64,000 nucleotides of DNA. Source: Reinekea blandensis MED297 (GTDB lineage Bacteria; Pseudomonadota; Gammaproteobacteria; Pseudomonadales; Natronospirillaceae). Below the pieces are notes generated by a model, which saw nothing but the letters and a program-made list of their open reading frames with translations, was not told the origin of the DNA and searched no databases. The stretch's first letter is position 1, and the number at the start of each line of letters is the position of its first letter. The DNA is taken from contig NZ_CH724155.1 of the NCBI RefSeq assembly GCF_000153185.1, positions 203,369 to 267,368 on the forward strand, given 5' to 3'. The position numbers and the translations under genes were made by a program. Shown here in pieces: positions 53,894 to 61,645 of the stretch.

Positions 53894-54370
53894 ATGAATG
53901 CAATCGACCTCACCCCACTCTACCGAAGCAGCATTGGTTTCGACCGACTGGCGAACCTGCTCGACAGTGCTTTTTCTGTCGACTCAAACACCAGCACGTA
54001 CCCACCTTACAACATCGAGTCGCTCGACGATAACCGCTACGCCATTACATTGGCCGTGGCTGGTTTTAAAGAAGAGGACATCGAAATCGTAGTCGAAAAA
54101 GGTGTATTAAGTGTCAAAGGCAAAAAAGACGCAGATGAAAAACGTAAGTATCTGCACCAGGGCATTGCCAACCGAGCCTTTGAGCGCAAATTTAACCTGG
54201 CCGACTTTGTTGAGGTGACCGGTGCCGAACTGGTGAATGGTTTGCTGACGATTTCGCTGGTGAAAGAAGTGCCGGAAGAAATGAAACCGAAGAAGATCAG
54301 TATTTCATCGGACACTCGGGTGCTGGAGCACAGCCGAGGCGATGAAGGCGGCAACGATAAAGCTGCCTGA
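53894..54370 (+). CDS. small heat-shock protein Hsp20 (IbpA type)
   Basis: A 158-residue alpha-crystallin-domain protein: YPPYNIESLDDNRYAITLAV, AGFKEEDIEIVVEKGVLSVK, GIANRAFERKFNLADFVEV, LTISLVKEVPEEMKPKKI. It binds unfolding proteins during heat stress. It follows a sigma-32 promoter. Confidence 0.93.
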   Translation: MNAIDLTPLYRSSIGFDRLANLLDSAFSVDSNTSTYPPYNIESLDDNRYAITLAVAGFKEEDIEIVVEKGVLSVKGKKDADEKRKYLHQGIANRAFERKFNLADFVEVTGAELVNGLLTISLVKEVPEEMKPKKISISSDTRVLEHSRGDEGGNDKAA

Positions 54371-54389
54371 TCGGTTGTTTCGGAAAACA

Positions 54390-54407
54390 GGGGCCGACAC
54401 CGGCCCC
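54390..54407 (+). other. GC hairpin between the two hsp20 genes
   Basis: GGGGCCG/CGGCCCC with an ACAC loop and no T-tract. It may stabilise the upstream mRNA or reduce read-through. Confidence 0.35.
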
Positions 54408-54453
54408 ATCCAGATAGCTTTCAAACGAGTCATGCCGACTCAGGAGGTGAGTG

Positions 54454-55032
54454 ATGAAACTGGATAGACTGAACCCTTGGAACTGGTTTAAACACGAAGA
54501 AGGGCTGACCGCGCAAAGCGATCAGGTCCCCGTACAAAGACGAGACGATGCGTTACCGCTGGCCTCTGCAACCGATCCTTTCTGGCAGTTGCATCGAGAA
54601 ATGGACCGATTGTTTGACAGCGCCTTCCGGTCGTTCGGGTTTCCGCAAATGCGCCCCGGATTAATGGACGAAACACGTCGGTTGACCGATCAGTTGCCGG
54701 CGTTCAAGCCAAATCTGGACGTGTCCGGTTCAGACGATCAATATGAAATTACGCTGGACTTACCGGGCATGAAACAGGACGACATCGACATTGAAGTCCA
54801 CAACCGAACCTTGACCATCAAAGGCGAGACTGAATCAAAATCCGAACAGGACGATCGTAAATATTATTGCGTTGAACGCAGTTACGGTTCGTTCCAACGG
54901 ACCCTGGCTCTGCCGGAAGATGCCTCAGCTGATGACATTCAGGCATCCATGAAAGATGGCGTTTTAACCCTCAAGGTGCCACGTGTGGCTCTGGCCAAAG
55001 ACGACGTCAAACGGATTGAAATCGCCTCATAA
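54454..55032 (+). CDS. small heat-shock protein Hsp20, second
   Basis: A 192-residue alpha-crystallin-domain protein started at the ATG at 54454, six bases after AGGAGG. It has an N-terminal extension (DPFWQLHREMDRLFDSAFRS), then NLDVSGSDDQYEITLDLPGM, ERSYGSFQRTLALPEDAS and DGVLTLKVPR. It is distinct from the first copy and of class A type. Downstream terminator at 55041. Confidence 0.93.
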   Translation: MKLDRLNPWNWFKHEEGLTAQSDQVPVQRRDDALPLASATDPFWQLHREMDRLFDSAFRSFGFPQMRPGLMDETRRLTDQLPAFKPNLDVSGSDDQYEITLDLPGMKQDDIDIEVHNRTLTIKGETESKSEQDDRKYYCVERSYGSFQRTLALPEDASADDIQASMKDGVLTLKVPRVALAKDDVKRIEIAS

Positions 55033-55040
55033 CCCATCGG

Positions 55041-55067
55041 ACCGGTGCAGTCGCACCGGTCTTTTTA
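55041..55067 (+). terminator. terminator before the Deg protease
   Basis: ACCGGTGC/GCACCGGT with an AGTC loop and CTTTTTA; ends 17 bases before the Deg start, so some read-through may feed that gene. Confidence 0.8.
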
Positions 55068-55083
55068 TTGGAACCTTCACATC

Positions 55084-56454
55084 ATGATGCAAACACTTTT
55101 CCGTTTACCGGGACGACGCTGTGCGGCAATTCTGGCGAGTCTGTTGTTGGTTACCCCGGCGTTCGCCGTATTGCCAATGACCGATAGCCAGGGCAACCCC
55201 TTGCCCACGTTGGCGCCCATGTTGAAATCGGTCAATCCGGCTGTGGTTAACATTGCTACCTACTCCACTCAGCGCTACGACAATAACCCCCTGCTGAACG
55301 ATCCGTTTTTCCGATACTTCTTTAACATTCCCGATGCTCAGCGAGCACCGCAAAAGCGTCAGCAAAGCGCCGGGTCGGGCGTGATCGTTGATGCTGAAAA
55401 CGGCTATGTACTGACGAATTTTCACGTCATTAACGGAGCCGATGAGGTGCAGGTTCAGCTCATCGACGGACGCAGTTTGCAGGCCGCGGTGATGGGAACC
55501 GACCCGGATCTGGACATCGCGGTACTGAAGGTGAATGCCGATAATCTGACCGACGTGCCATTCGCGAACTCAAACGCGTTGCAGGTGGGCGACTTTGTCG
55601 TGGCCATTGGTAATCCGTTCGGGCTCGGACAAACCGTCACCACCGGCATTGTCAGTGCGTTGGGCCGCAGTGGTTTGGGTATTGAAGGCTTTGAAAACTT
55701 TATTCAGACCGATGCATCCATCAACCCCGGCAACTCCGGCGGCGCGTTGGTGAACCTGGCCGGTGAGCTGGTGGGCATTAACACCGCCATCCTGGCCCCG
55801 TCCGGCGGAAATGTCGGCATTGGTTTTGCGATTCCGGTCAACATGGCCCGCGCCACGCTGGAACAGATTCTGGAATTTGGTGAGGTGCGCCGCGGACAAA
55901 TCGGGATTGCCGCTCAGGATTTGACACCGGACTTACGTAACGCCTTTGGCCTGCCAACCGGGTTGCGCGGCGTACTGATTGCCGACGTACTCGACGGATC
56001 ATCGGCGTCCGACGCCGGTCTGCAACCGGGGGACATCGTGTTGAGTCTCGACGGTCAGCCGGTTACGTCGGCGAATCAATTGCAGTCGATACTGGCGACA
56101 ACGGCCATCGGTCGCACGATTGATTTACGCTACATTCGTGGTCAGCGCGAACGCACGGTTGAAGTGACCTTGCAGGACGCCTCCACCCTGCTCTCCCTGG
56201 ATGATGAACTGCATCCGTTACTGGAAGGTGTGCGCTTTGAAAACAACGAGCGCGGCGGTGTTCGGGTGATGAACATGGCGCCGACGTCGAGAGCAGCGTA
56301 TGCCGGTTTACGTCCGGGGGATGTGGTGACGGCCGTTAATCGGCGCCCGGTGCGGGACCTCTCCGCCCTCAATGACGCTTTGCAATCCGCCGGACGCGAA
56401 CTGCTGCTGAGTATCGTGCGCGATAACCGATCGTTTTATGTGGTCATCCGCTGA
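55084..56454 (+). CDS. DegP/DegQ-type periplasmic serine protease
   Basis: A 456-residue protease: signal peptide (TPAFA-VLP), catalytic His114 (NFHVIN), Asp144 (DPDLDIAVLKV), Ser218 (NPGNSGGAL), then two PDZ domains (RGVLIADVLDGSSASDAGLQPGD; GGVRVMNMAPTSRAAYAGLRPGD). It degrades misfolded periplasmic proteins. Placed right after two Hsp20 genes, so the block handles protein damage in two compartments. Confidence 0.94.
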   Translation: MMQTLFRLPGRRCAAILASLLLVTPAFAVLPMTDSQGNPLPTLAPMLKSVNPAVVNIATYSTQRYDNNPLLNDPFFRYFFNIPDAQRAPQKRQQSAGSGVIVDAENGYVLTNFHVINGADEVQVQLIDGRSLQAAVMGTDPDLDIAVLKVNADNLTDVPFANSNALQVGDFVVAIGNPFGLGQTVTTGIVSALGRSGLGIEGFENFIQTDASINPGNSGGALVNLAGELVGINTAILAPSGGNVGIGFAIPVNMARATLEQILEFGEVRRGQIGIAAQDLTPDLRNAFGLPTGLRGVLIADVLDGSSASDAGLQPGDIVLSLDGQPVTSANQLQSILATTAIGRTIDLRYIRGQRERTVEVTLQDASTLLSLDDELHPLLEGVRFENNERGGVRVMNMAPTSRAAYAGLRPGDVVTAVNRRPVRDLSALNDALQSAGRELLLSIVRDNRSFYVVIR

Positions 56455-56471
56455 CAGAACAACGGTCGGTC

Positions 56472-56657
56472 GGAGACTGCCTGCAGGCGATTTGAGAGTG
56501 CGGTTTGGTTTGCCATGGATGGTCGCGAGCAGGCTCGCTCGTACAGTGTGGCGGCGGTATTGTAGGAGACTGCCTGCAGGCGATTTGAGAGTGTGGTGTG
56601 GTTTATCTTGGATGGTCGCGAGCGGGCTCGCTCGTACAGGGTGGCGGTGGTTTTGAA
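56472..56657. repeat. tandem REP/BIME repeats, two 93-bp units
   Basis: Two copies at 56472-56564 and 56565-56657 with period exactly 93. Each has a GACTGCCTGCAGGCGATTT palindromic block and, about 55 bases on, TCGCGAGC-GGCTCGCTCGTACA. These two hairpin types in opposite orientation are the pattern of Pseudomonas-like REP pairs (BIMEs). No RAYT transposase is in the window. Confidence 0.8.
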
Positions 56658-56662
56658 GGAAC

Positions 56663-56688
56663 GCCGGAGCGCAGCAGTGCGCTCCGGC
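56663..56688. terminator. 11-bp hairpin after REP block
   Basis: GCCGGAGCGCA/TGCGCTCCGGC, loop GCAG. It ends six bases from the minus-strand stop of the following gene; there is no T-run. Confidence 0.45.
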
Positions 56689-56694
56689 ATCGGG

Positions 56695-57234
56695 TCAATC
56701 GATTTTCGGCATGGCCCGGGCGGACGCGTGTGTGAGTTCGGCACCGGAATAGACATCGGGCATGGGGCGACGTGTTCTTGGCTGCAACCCGGTGATGTCG
56801 GGCTCCACCGACCACAGCGCAATGTTCCATGCCTCAGCCAGCTGCTGCACCGCCGCGTTGATGGGCGTGGCTTCCGCTCCGAGGGTGCCACGGTTCATTA
56901 CGATGACCTGAGGGGCCAGTTGAGCACACAGCGAAATCAGTAAGCGATCCGGCGAACGCGATTCAACGTGAAACTCAAATGACAGGTTCGGGTAACGTGG
57001 CGTCAGTGCCTGCACCAGCCGATCCAGCGCTTCACACTTCAGACTCATCGACAAACGATTCATCTGCGCTTTCTGTTGCGGGTTTAATGCCGGTGTTGCC
57101 GCTGCGACCGTCCCGGCCTGGGCAACCAGATGCACGGTGGCATGGCGGTCGTTGAGTTGTTCGAAGATCGCGTCATAGCGCTCACCGAACGTCTGATGAT
57201 CGACCACGGGTAAAATAACAGTGAAATCGCTCAT
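56695..57234 (-). CDS. universal-stress-protein-like small protein
   Basis: A 179-residue protein started at the ATG at 57234 (MSDFTVILPVVD). It has a beta strand at the start, a long helix with few cysteines, and a C-terminal half (APQVIVMNRGTLG, INAAVQQLAEAWNIALWSV) with the alternating alpha/beta look of a USP fold. No clear ATP motif G-x2-G-x9-G is visible. It is divergent from the LysR gene at 57399. Confidence 0.5.
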   Translation of the reverse strand: MSDFTVILPVVDHQTFGERYDAIFEQLNDRHATVHLVAQAGTVAAATPALNPQQKAQMNRLSMSLKCEALDRLVQALTPRYPNLSFEFHVESRSPDRLLISLCAQLAPQVIVMNRGTLGAEATPINAAVQQLAEAWNIALWSVEPDITGLQPRTRRPMPDVYSGAELTHASARAMPKID

Positions 57235-57398
57235 GGCCCTTCCTCCTGTGATTGGGGGTAGGACAAGCATGCCTCGGAAAGATCATCGATAAAAATCGAT
57301 GTTTTTTATGATTATCATAGATAAAAAGCTATGCTTGTTGATCGTCAGTGATTATCCGGGCCGGATTTGCACCACCGACCCTCATGCAGAGGACCGTC

Positions 57399-58319
57399 AT
57401 GAACATCAACCGCTTAGGCACCCTCCGTCAATTGGAGATACTGGTCGAGGTGTATCACCGAGGGAGCATTTCCGCCGCCGCCGAAACGCTCAACCTGTCG
57501 CAACCCACGTTGTCGATGCAGCTGAAAAAGCTGGCCAGTCAGAACGACATCATTCTGTACAACCAGGTTGGCAAGCGACTGGTGTTCACCGAAGCCGGCG
57601 AGGTCATGGTCACCAGCGCCAAAGCCATTCTCCGCGAACTGACCGCCCTGAACTCGCAGCTTTCCGAGTTGCACGGTCTGACACGCGGTACCTTAAAGCT
57701 GGCCGTGGTTACCTCGGCGAAATACTTTACCCCACACTTGCTGGGACCGTTTTGTGAGCGCTACCCCGGTATTGATGTACAGTTGAAAATCGGCAACCGT
57801 GAACAGGTGATTGAGCGGCTGGCGCAAGCCGAAGATGACTTTTACGTGTTCAGTCATAACCCGGACATGCGCCACATCAGCGCTATCGAATTTCTGCCGA
57901 ACCCGCTGGTACCGATTGTCGCGAACGATCACCCCTTGGCCAAGCGGAAAAATCTGCAGTTAAACGACCTGCTTGACGAACCCTTTCTGATGCGCGAAAC
58001 CGGCTCCGGCACCCGGCGTGCCATTGATCGGTTTCTGGCTGAACAGAATGTGTCGCTGAACGTGCGGATGACCATTGAAAGCAACGAAGCCATTAAGCAC
58101 TGCGTCATGTCGCACCTGGGTATGTCGATTCTTTCAGCGCACGCGTTGAGTTTTGGCGGTGACGAAGGCATTGTCCGTTTAGAGGTGGCGGGCTTTCCGA
58201 TTGTGTCGCAATGGTCGTTTGTCTGGCCAAATGAAAAAACGCTCTCGCCGGTGGCCGATGTGTTTTTGCAGTACCTGCAGACTGAAGGCCGGCAAACGTT
58301 GGATGCGATGGCGTATTAG
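57399..58319 (+). CDS. LysR family regulator
   Basis: A 306-residue regulator started at the ATG at 57399 behind GAGGACC. HTH SISAAAETLNLSQPTLSMQLKKLA, then the effector domain with LKLAVVTSAKYFTPHLL. It resembles CbbR-type regulators in the HTH and effector start. It is divergent from the USP-like gene, which may be its target. Confidence 0.92.
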   Translation: MNINRLGTLRQLEILVEVYHRGSISAAAETLNLSQPTLSMQLKKLASQNDIILYNQVGKRLVFTEAGEVMVTSAKAILRELTALNSQLSELHGLTRGTLKLAVVTSAKYFTPHLLGPFCERYPGIDVQLKIGNREQVIERLAQAEDDFYVFSHNPDMRHISAIEFLPNPLVPIVANDHPLAKRKNLQLNDLLDEPFLMRETGSGTRRAIDRFLAEQNVSLNVRMTIESNEAIKHCVMSHLGMSILSAHALSFGGDEGIVRLEVAGFPIVSQWSFVWPNEKTLSPVADVFLQYLQTEGRQTLDAMAY

Positions 58320-58391
58320 AGGTGCGGGTCCGTTGACTCTACCACGCCAGAAGGACAAGCTAACCGACCAACAACACAACAGAGACCGCTC

Positions 58392-58598
58392 ATGAAAACC
58401 TTTGACTATAAAATTATTGATACCCGAGACGTCGACAAGGCCGGAATGTTCAAAGGCCGTAAGCGTGAAGACATTGAAGCCTATCTATGTTCGCTGGGCG
58501 CGGAAGGCTGGGAACTGGTAAATGTCGACTTTCGTGAACTCGAAGGTGGCCTTGAGTTTGCGGGCATCATGAAAAAGGCGATCGAACCCAACCGGTAG
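58392..58598 (+). CDS. DUF4177 protein
   Basis: A 68-residue protein: FDYKIIDTRD, EAYLCSLGAEGWELVNVD, the DUF4177 signature. Small cytosolic fold with no known function. It follows the LysR gene by about 70 bases. Confidence 0.82.
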   Translation: MKTFDYKIIDTRDVDKAGMFKGRKREDIEAYLCSLGAEGWELVNVDFRELEGGLEFAGIMKKAIEPNR

Positions 58599-58619
58599 TC
58601 GTCGCTTTCCTCTTTCCGA

Positions 58620-59432
58620 TTAACCGAGGCTGGTCAAAACCGGTGCGGAGAGACGTTGATGATGTTTTTTCAAAGCGCCCGGGCTGTGACCGTATTTCTT
58701 TTTGAATGCCCGGATAAAACCGCCTTCCGATTCAAACCCGCTCATCGCGGCCACCTGTTTGATCGGTCGGTTCTCCGAAAGCACCGTCAGTGCATACTCC
58801 ATACGGCATTGGTTGATCATCTGATAGGGCGTCAGATCGGTTTTGCCACGAAAAATATTGTGCAGCTGTGACACACTGACCAGCGCAGCTTCCGCCACAT
58901 TGTCCACGGTCAGAGCCGGGTCGCTGAAACGTTCGGAAATAAACTGAAAGGCCTTGTCGAAAGCCAGCGCCGAGCTGTGTGAGACGTTCTGAAGCTCGGT
59001 GTTGTATTGCGGCTCGCTGTGAATTTTCAGCGCGCAATAGAGATATTCCGCAAATTCCGGATCATCGACATGGTCGGACAGACGACGCAATGCATCTTCG
59101 GCAAACTGCCGCGCGCTGATCACACCGGTCCAATGATTCATTCTTGAACGCCGCAGGCTGCGACCGGGGTTAGTCTTCAGTGCCAGGATCAGACACTCAT
59201 AGGGGACGCGCTCGCGGGTACTGGCAATGGTTTGGTCACCGGGCTGATGCCAGATCAGATCACCCGGACCGACACGTTGTTCACCCTGCGGCGTTTTCAG
59301 AATGGCCTGCCCATCCAGTACCAATTCGATTTCTTCGCGGCCGGGATAAATGATGCGCGGCAGGTAGTGCCGGTCATAGGTCTGAAACGACATGAGCGAC
59401 AGCAACGTCGCCACGTAAGGTGTGTTGGGCAT
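58620..59432 (-). CDS. AraC family regulator
   Basis: A 270-residue protein with an N-terminal cupin-like domain (EIELVLDGQAILKTPQGEQR) and two C-terminal HTHs (LTVDNVAEAALVSVSQLHNIF; PIKQVAAMSGFESEGGFIRA). Effector and target unknown. Convergent with DUF4177. Confidence 0.9.
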   Translation of the reverse strand: MPNTPYVATLLSLMSFQTYDRHYLPRIIYPGREEIELVLDGQAILKTPQGEQRVGPGDLIWHQPGDQTIASTRERVPYECLILALKTNPGRSLRRSRMNHWTGVISARQFAEDALRRLSDHVDDPEFAEYLYCALKIHSEPQYNTELQNVSHSSALAFDKAFQFISERFSDPALTVDNVAEAALVSVSQLHNIFRGKTDLTPYQMINQCRMEYALTVLSENRPIKQVAAMSGFESEGGFIRAFKKKYGHSPGALKKHHQRLSAPVLTSLG

Positions 59433-59727
59433 GATCAGCGTTCTTGTTGTTTTTATAGTCTGATCATTCTATGACCTTTGTCATGGAAAGTTTGTATCAA
59501 AGTATTACACGAGGAGCGGTGGCGTGAATGATCAAATTGACACGGTATGAAGATGGCCGCAAGATTGGTTCTTGGTGTTGATTGCGAAGCACGGACTTTT
59601 CCCTGACGACTTAGAGCGGGCGTTTAGGCTGCAACGGACCCGTCCGATGCTCTGTTCCGATGAAATAAACTAACAACCCGAGTTGAGTAGTGATGAACAT
59701 ATGACCATAGGGAAAGGAGGGTTTGCA
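59433..59727. other. intergenic region
   Basis: About 295 bases upstream of the AraC gene and the small membrane gene. No ORF of note and no clear palindrome; it likely holds both promoters. A short open stretch near 59540 has no support. Confidence 0.35.
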
Positions 59728-60000
59728 TTGGCTAGATCAGATAAAACGATAACTCTGAGAGTCTTTAATGCGGTGTGCAGTTTGTTTTTGCTCGGTGCAA
59801 TCGCTTACGCACTGTTCATCAGCATGAATTTAATTGTTATCACTATTATTACTGCCTCAGTCGTTGCGGTTGCAACGCCCGTTGTTTTGGCCGGTGAAGG
59901 GGTGCTAGACGTATTGCTCGGTATTCTCGAGGTGCTTATTGAAGGTTTCGTCGAACTTATTGCTGGTATCGTCAACTCAATAACCAGTCTTTTTGGCTAG
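59728..60000 (+). CDS. small hydrophobic membrane protein
   Basis: A 90-residue protein started at the TTG at 59728 with AGGAGG seven bases upstream (a stronger choice than the ATG at 59701). Two or three hydrophobic helices: VFNAVCSLFLLGAIAYALF, VITIITASVVAVATPVVL, then LLGILEVLIEGFVELIAGIV. No family recognised. The GNAT gene starts ten bases after its stop. Confidence 0.6.
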   Translation: MARSDKTITLRVFNAVCSLFLLGAIAYALFISMNLIVITIITASVVAVATPVVLAGEGVLDVLLGILEVLIEGFVELIAGIVNSITSLFG

Positions 60001-60009
60001 CGGATTAAG

Positions 60010-60447
60010 ATGAACATTGAGCAAGTCCTGTCACCATCTCCAGAGCTAGTTGCTGAGCTTTCTAATCTCTTTCATGCCTTTACCATTAGTCGGCTTCCTG
60101 ATTTACCACCCGAATCGGAAGACAAGATATTCATGGTTACGGCACGTTCTGAGTCCGGTGTCCTTCAGGGCGGCATATTGGCTAATTGTTATTGGGACGG
60201 CCTCGAAATCGAAACGCTTTGGGTTGACAGTCAGCAACGTGGTCAGGGGTTAGGGTCGATACTTCTTGAAAATGCGGAAGCGTTTGGCATTCGCCATGGG
60301 GCTGTGATTTCATTTTTAAAAACTATGGAAGCGAAAGCGTTTTACGAAAGCTGCGGATATGAGGTGTATGGTGTCTTGGAAGACCGACCGATCGGCACAC
60401 TGCTCTATCACATGAAAAAACGACTGATTAAAGCGGTTTCAACTTGA
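60010..60447 (+). CDS. GNAT family N-acetyltransferase
   Basis: A 145-residue GNAT: LEIETLWVDSQQRGQGLGSILLENAE holds the acetyl-CoA loop, and TMEAKAFYESCGYE the C-terminal signature. Substrate unknown. It is followed directly by a second GNAT of another subgroup. Confidence 0.85.
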   Translation: MNIEQVLSPSPELVAELSNLFHAFTISRLPDLPPESEDKIFMVTARSESGVLQGGILANCYWDGLEIETLWVDSQQRGQGLGSILLENAEAFGIRHGAVISFLKTMEAKAFYESCGYEVYGVLEDRPIGTLLYHMKKRLIKAVST

Positions 60448-60467
60448 AACGGATCCTACTAAATCCG

Positions 60468-61043
60468 ATGAACTCACTCCCAATAATCACCCTCAGAAAA
60501 CCCCGAGACGACGAAGCCGAAAGCCTCTATCAACTCATGATTTCCGATGAGCAATGGACTGAGTTTAACGGGCCTTACTTTGGCCATGTGCGTCCAACCT
60601 ACGATGAGTTTTTAGACGGGTTGTTTGCCAAACTGAAAGCCGGGGATCAATCACTGGCGATTGATTATGACGGTCGTCTGATCGGTACGGTCTCCTACTA
60701 CTGGGAAGATGAACAAACCCGATGGTTGGAAGCCGGCATCATTATTTACGACAGTCACCAGTGGGGGCGAGGCCTTGGGCGAAAAGCCCTCGTGCCTTGG
60801 GTAACTCACCTCTTTGAAACACTGGAGATTGAGCGGGTCGGCATGACAACCTGGTCCGGCAACCCTCGTATGGTCGCCAGTGCCGAGAGCATCGGTTTTC
60901 AGGTAGAAGGACGATTACGAAAAGTCCGTTATTATAAGGGCGTTTACTACGACTCGATTAAACTCGGTGTGACGAGGGAGGAATGGGAATCAAAGCTAAA
61001 AACTACCCAAGCCCAAGATTCCCTTTTAGCAGGTGAACTCTAG
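60468..61043 (+). CDS. GNAT acetyltransferase, RimJ/RimL type
   Basis: A 191-residue GNAT started at the ATG at 60468 (a TTG at 60444 overlapping the preceding stop would add eight residues). HQWGRGLGRKALVPWVTHLF is the acetyl-CoA loop and GNPRMVASAESIGF the C-terminal signature. The two acetyltransferases and the DUF4275 gene form a tight run. Confidence 0.85.
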   Translation: MNSLPIITLRKPRDDEAESLYQLMISDEQWTEFNGPYFGHVRPTYDEFLDGLFAKLKAGDQSLAIDYDGRLIGTVSYYWEDEQTRWLEAGIIIYDSHQWGRGLGRKALVPWVTHLFETLEIERVGMTTWSGNPRMVASAESIGFQVEGRLRKVRYYKGVYYDSIKLGVTREEWESKLKTTQAQDSLLAGEL

Positions 61044-61511
61044 ATGGAACCCTTTGTGGAGATTTTTCCCGGTCGTGTACTGCGTATATTAGAACCAAGT
61101 TCGGCAGCCGCGATAGAAACACAATGGATGAATACCTTTTGTCACAATAAACAGGGCGTTAATACGCGTCAGTATAAATGGCACATTTTCAGCAGTGGTC
61201 GGTATGAGGCATTGGAAGGCAAGCTGGCCGTTGATGCGTATGAACGACACTCGGCAACAGAGTTTTTTGTCTTATCAAATAGCTCACAAGAAGTGATCGT
61301 CACCGATTTACGTCCGCAAGCTCTGAGCGGCACCGACTGTTATGTGTTTCCTGTCAACATGGCATGGACCATGGCGTTTACGCATGAAGAAGACCGGCTT
61401 GGTCCTTACTTTGCCAAACACAGACAGTATGATCGTTTGGAAGCTGACAATGCTCGCTTAGTGAAGAAACAACAGCAAAAAGAGCAGGCGATAAAAAACG
61501 GTTGGTTATAG
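61044..61511 (+). CDS. DUF4275 protein
   Basis: A 155-residue protein that starts directly after the GNAT stop. WHIFSSGRYEALEGKLA, ATEFFVLSN, and VNMAWTMAFTHEEDRLGPYFA match DUF4275 as I recall it. A basic coiled tail (LVKKQQQKEQAIKNGWL) ends the protein. Function unknown. Confidence 0.75.
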   Translation: MEPFVEIFPGRVLRILEPSSAAAIETQWMNTFCHNKQGVNTRQYKWHIFSSGRYEALEGKLAVDAYERHSATEFFVLSNSSQEVIVTDLRPQALSGTDCYVFPVNMAWTMAFTHEEDRLGPYFAKHRQYDRLEADNARLVKKQQQKEQAIKNGWL

Positions 61512-61601
61512 GGTGAACGATGAACCAAGTTATAACAGGTCACTGGTCTGTATTGGTTATTTGTTTTGCCCTCACCATTAAAAGTTCCTTTCGACAGACA
61601 C

Positions 61602-61624
61602 AAAAAAGGCCGGCAAAGCCGGCC
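61602..61624 (-). terminator. terminator after GH3 gene
   Basis: On the minus strand GGCCGGC/GCCGGCC with a TTT loop and a T-run; 22 bases after the GH3 stop. Confidence 0.85.
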
Positions 61625-61645
61625 AAATGACTAACACCTGAAGAA

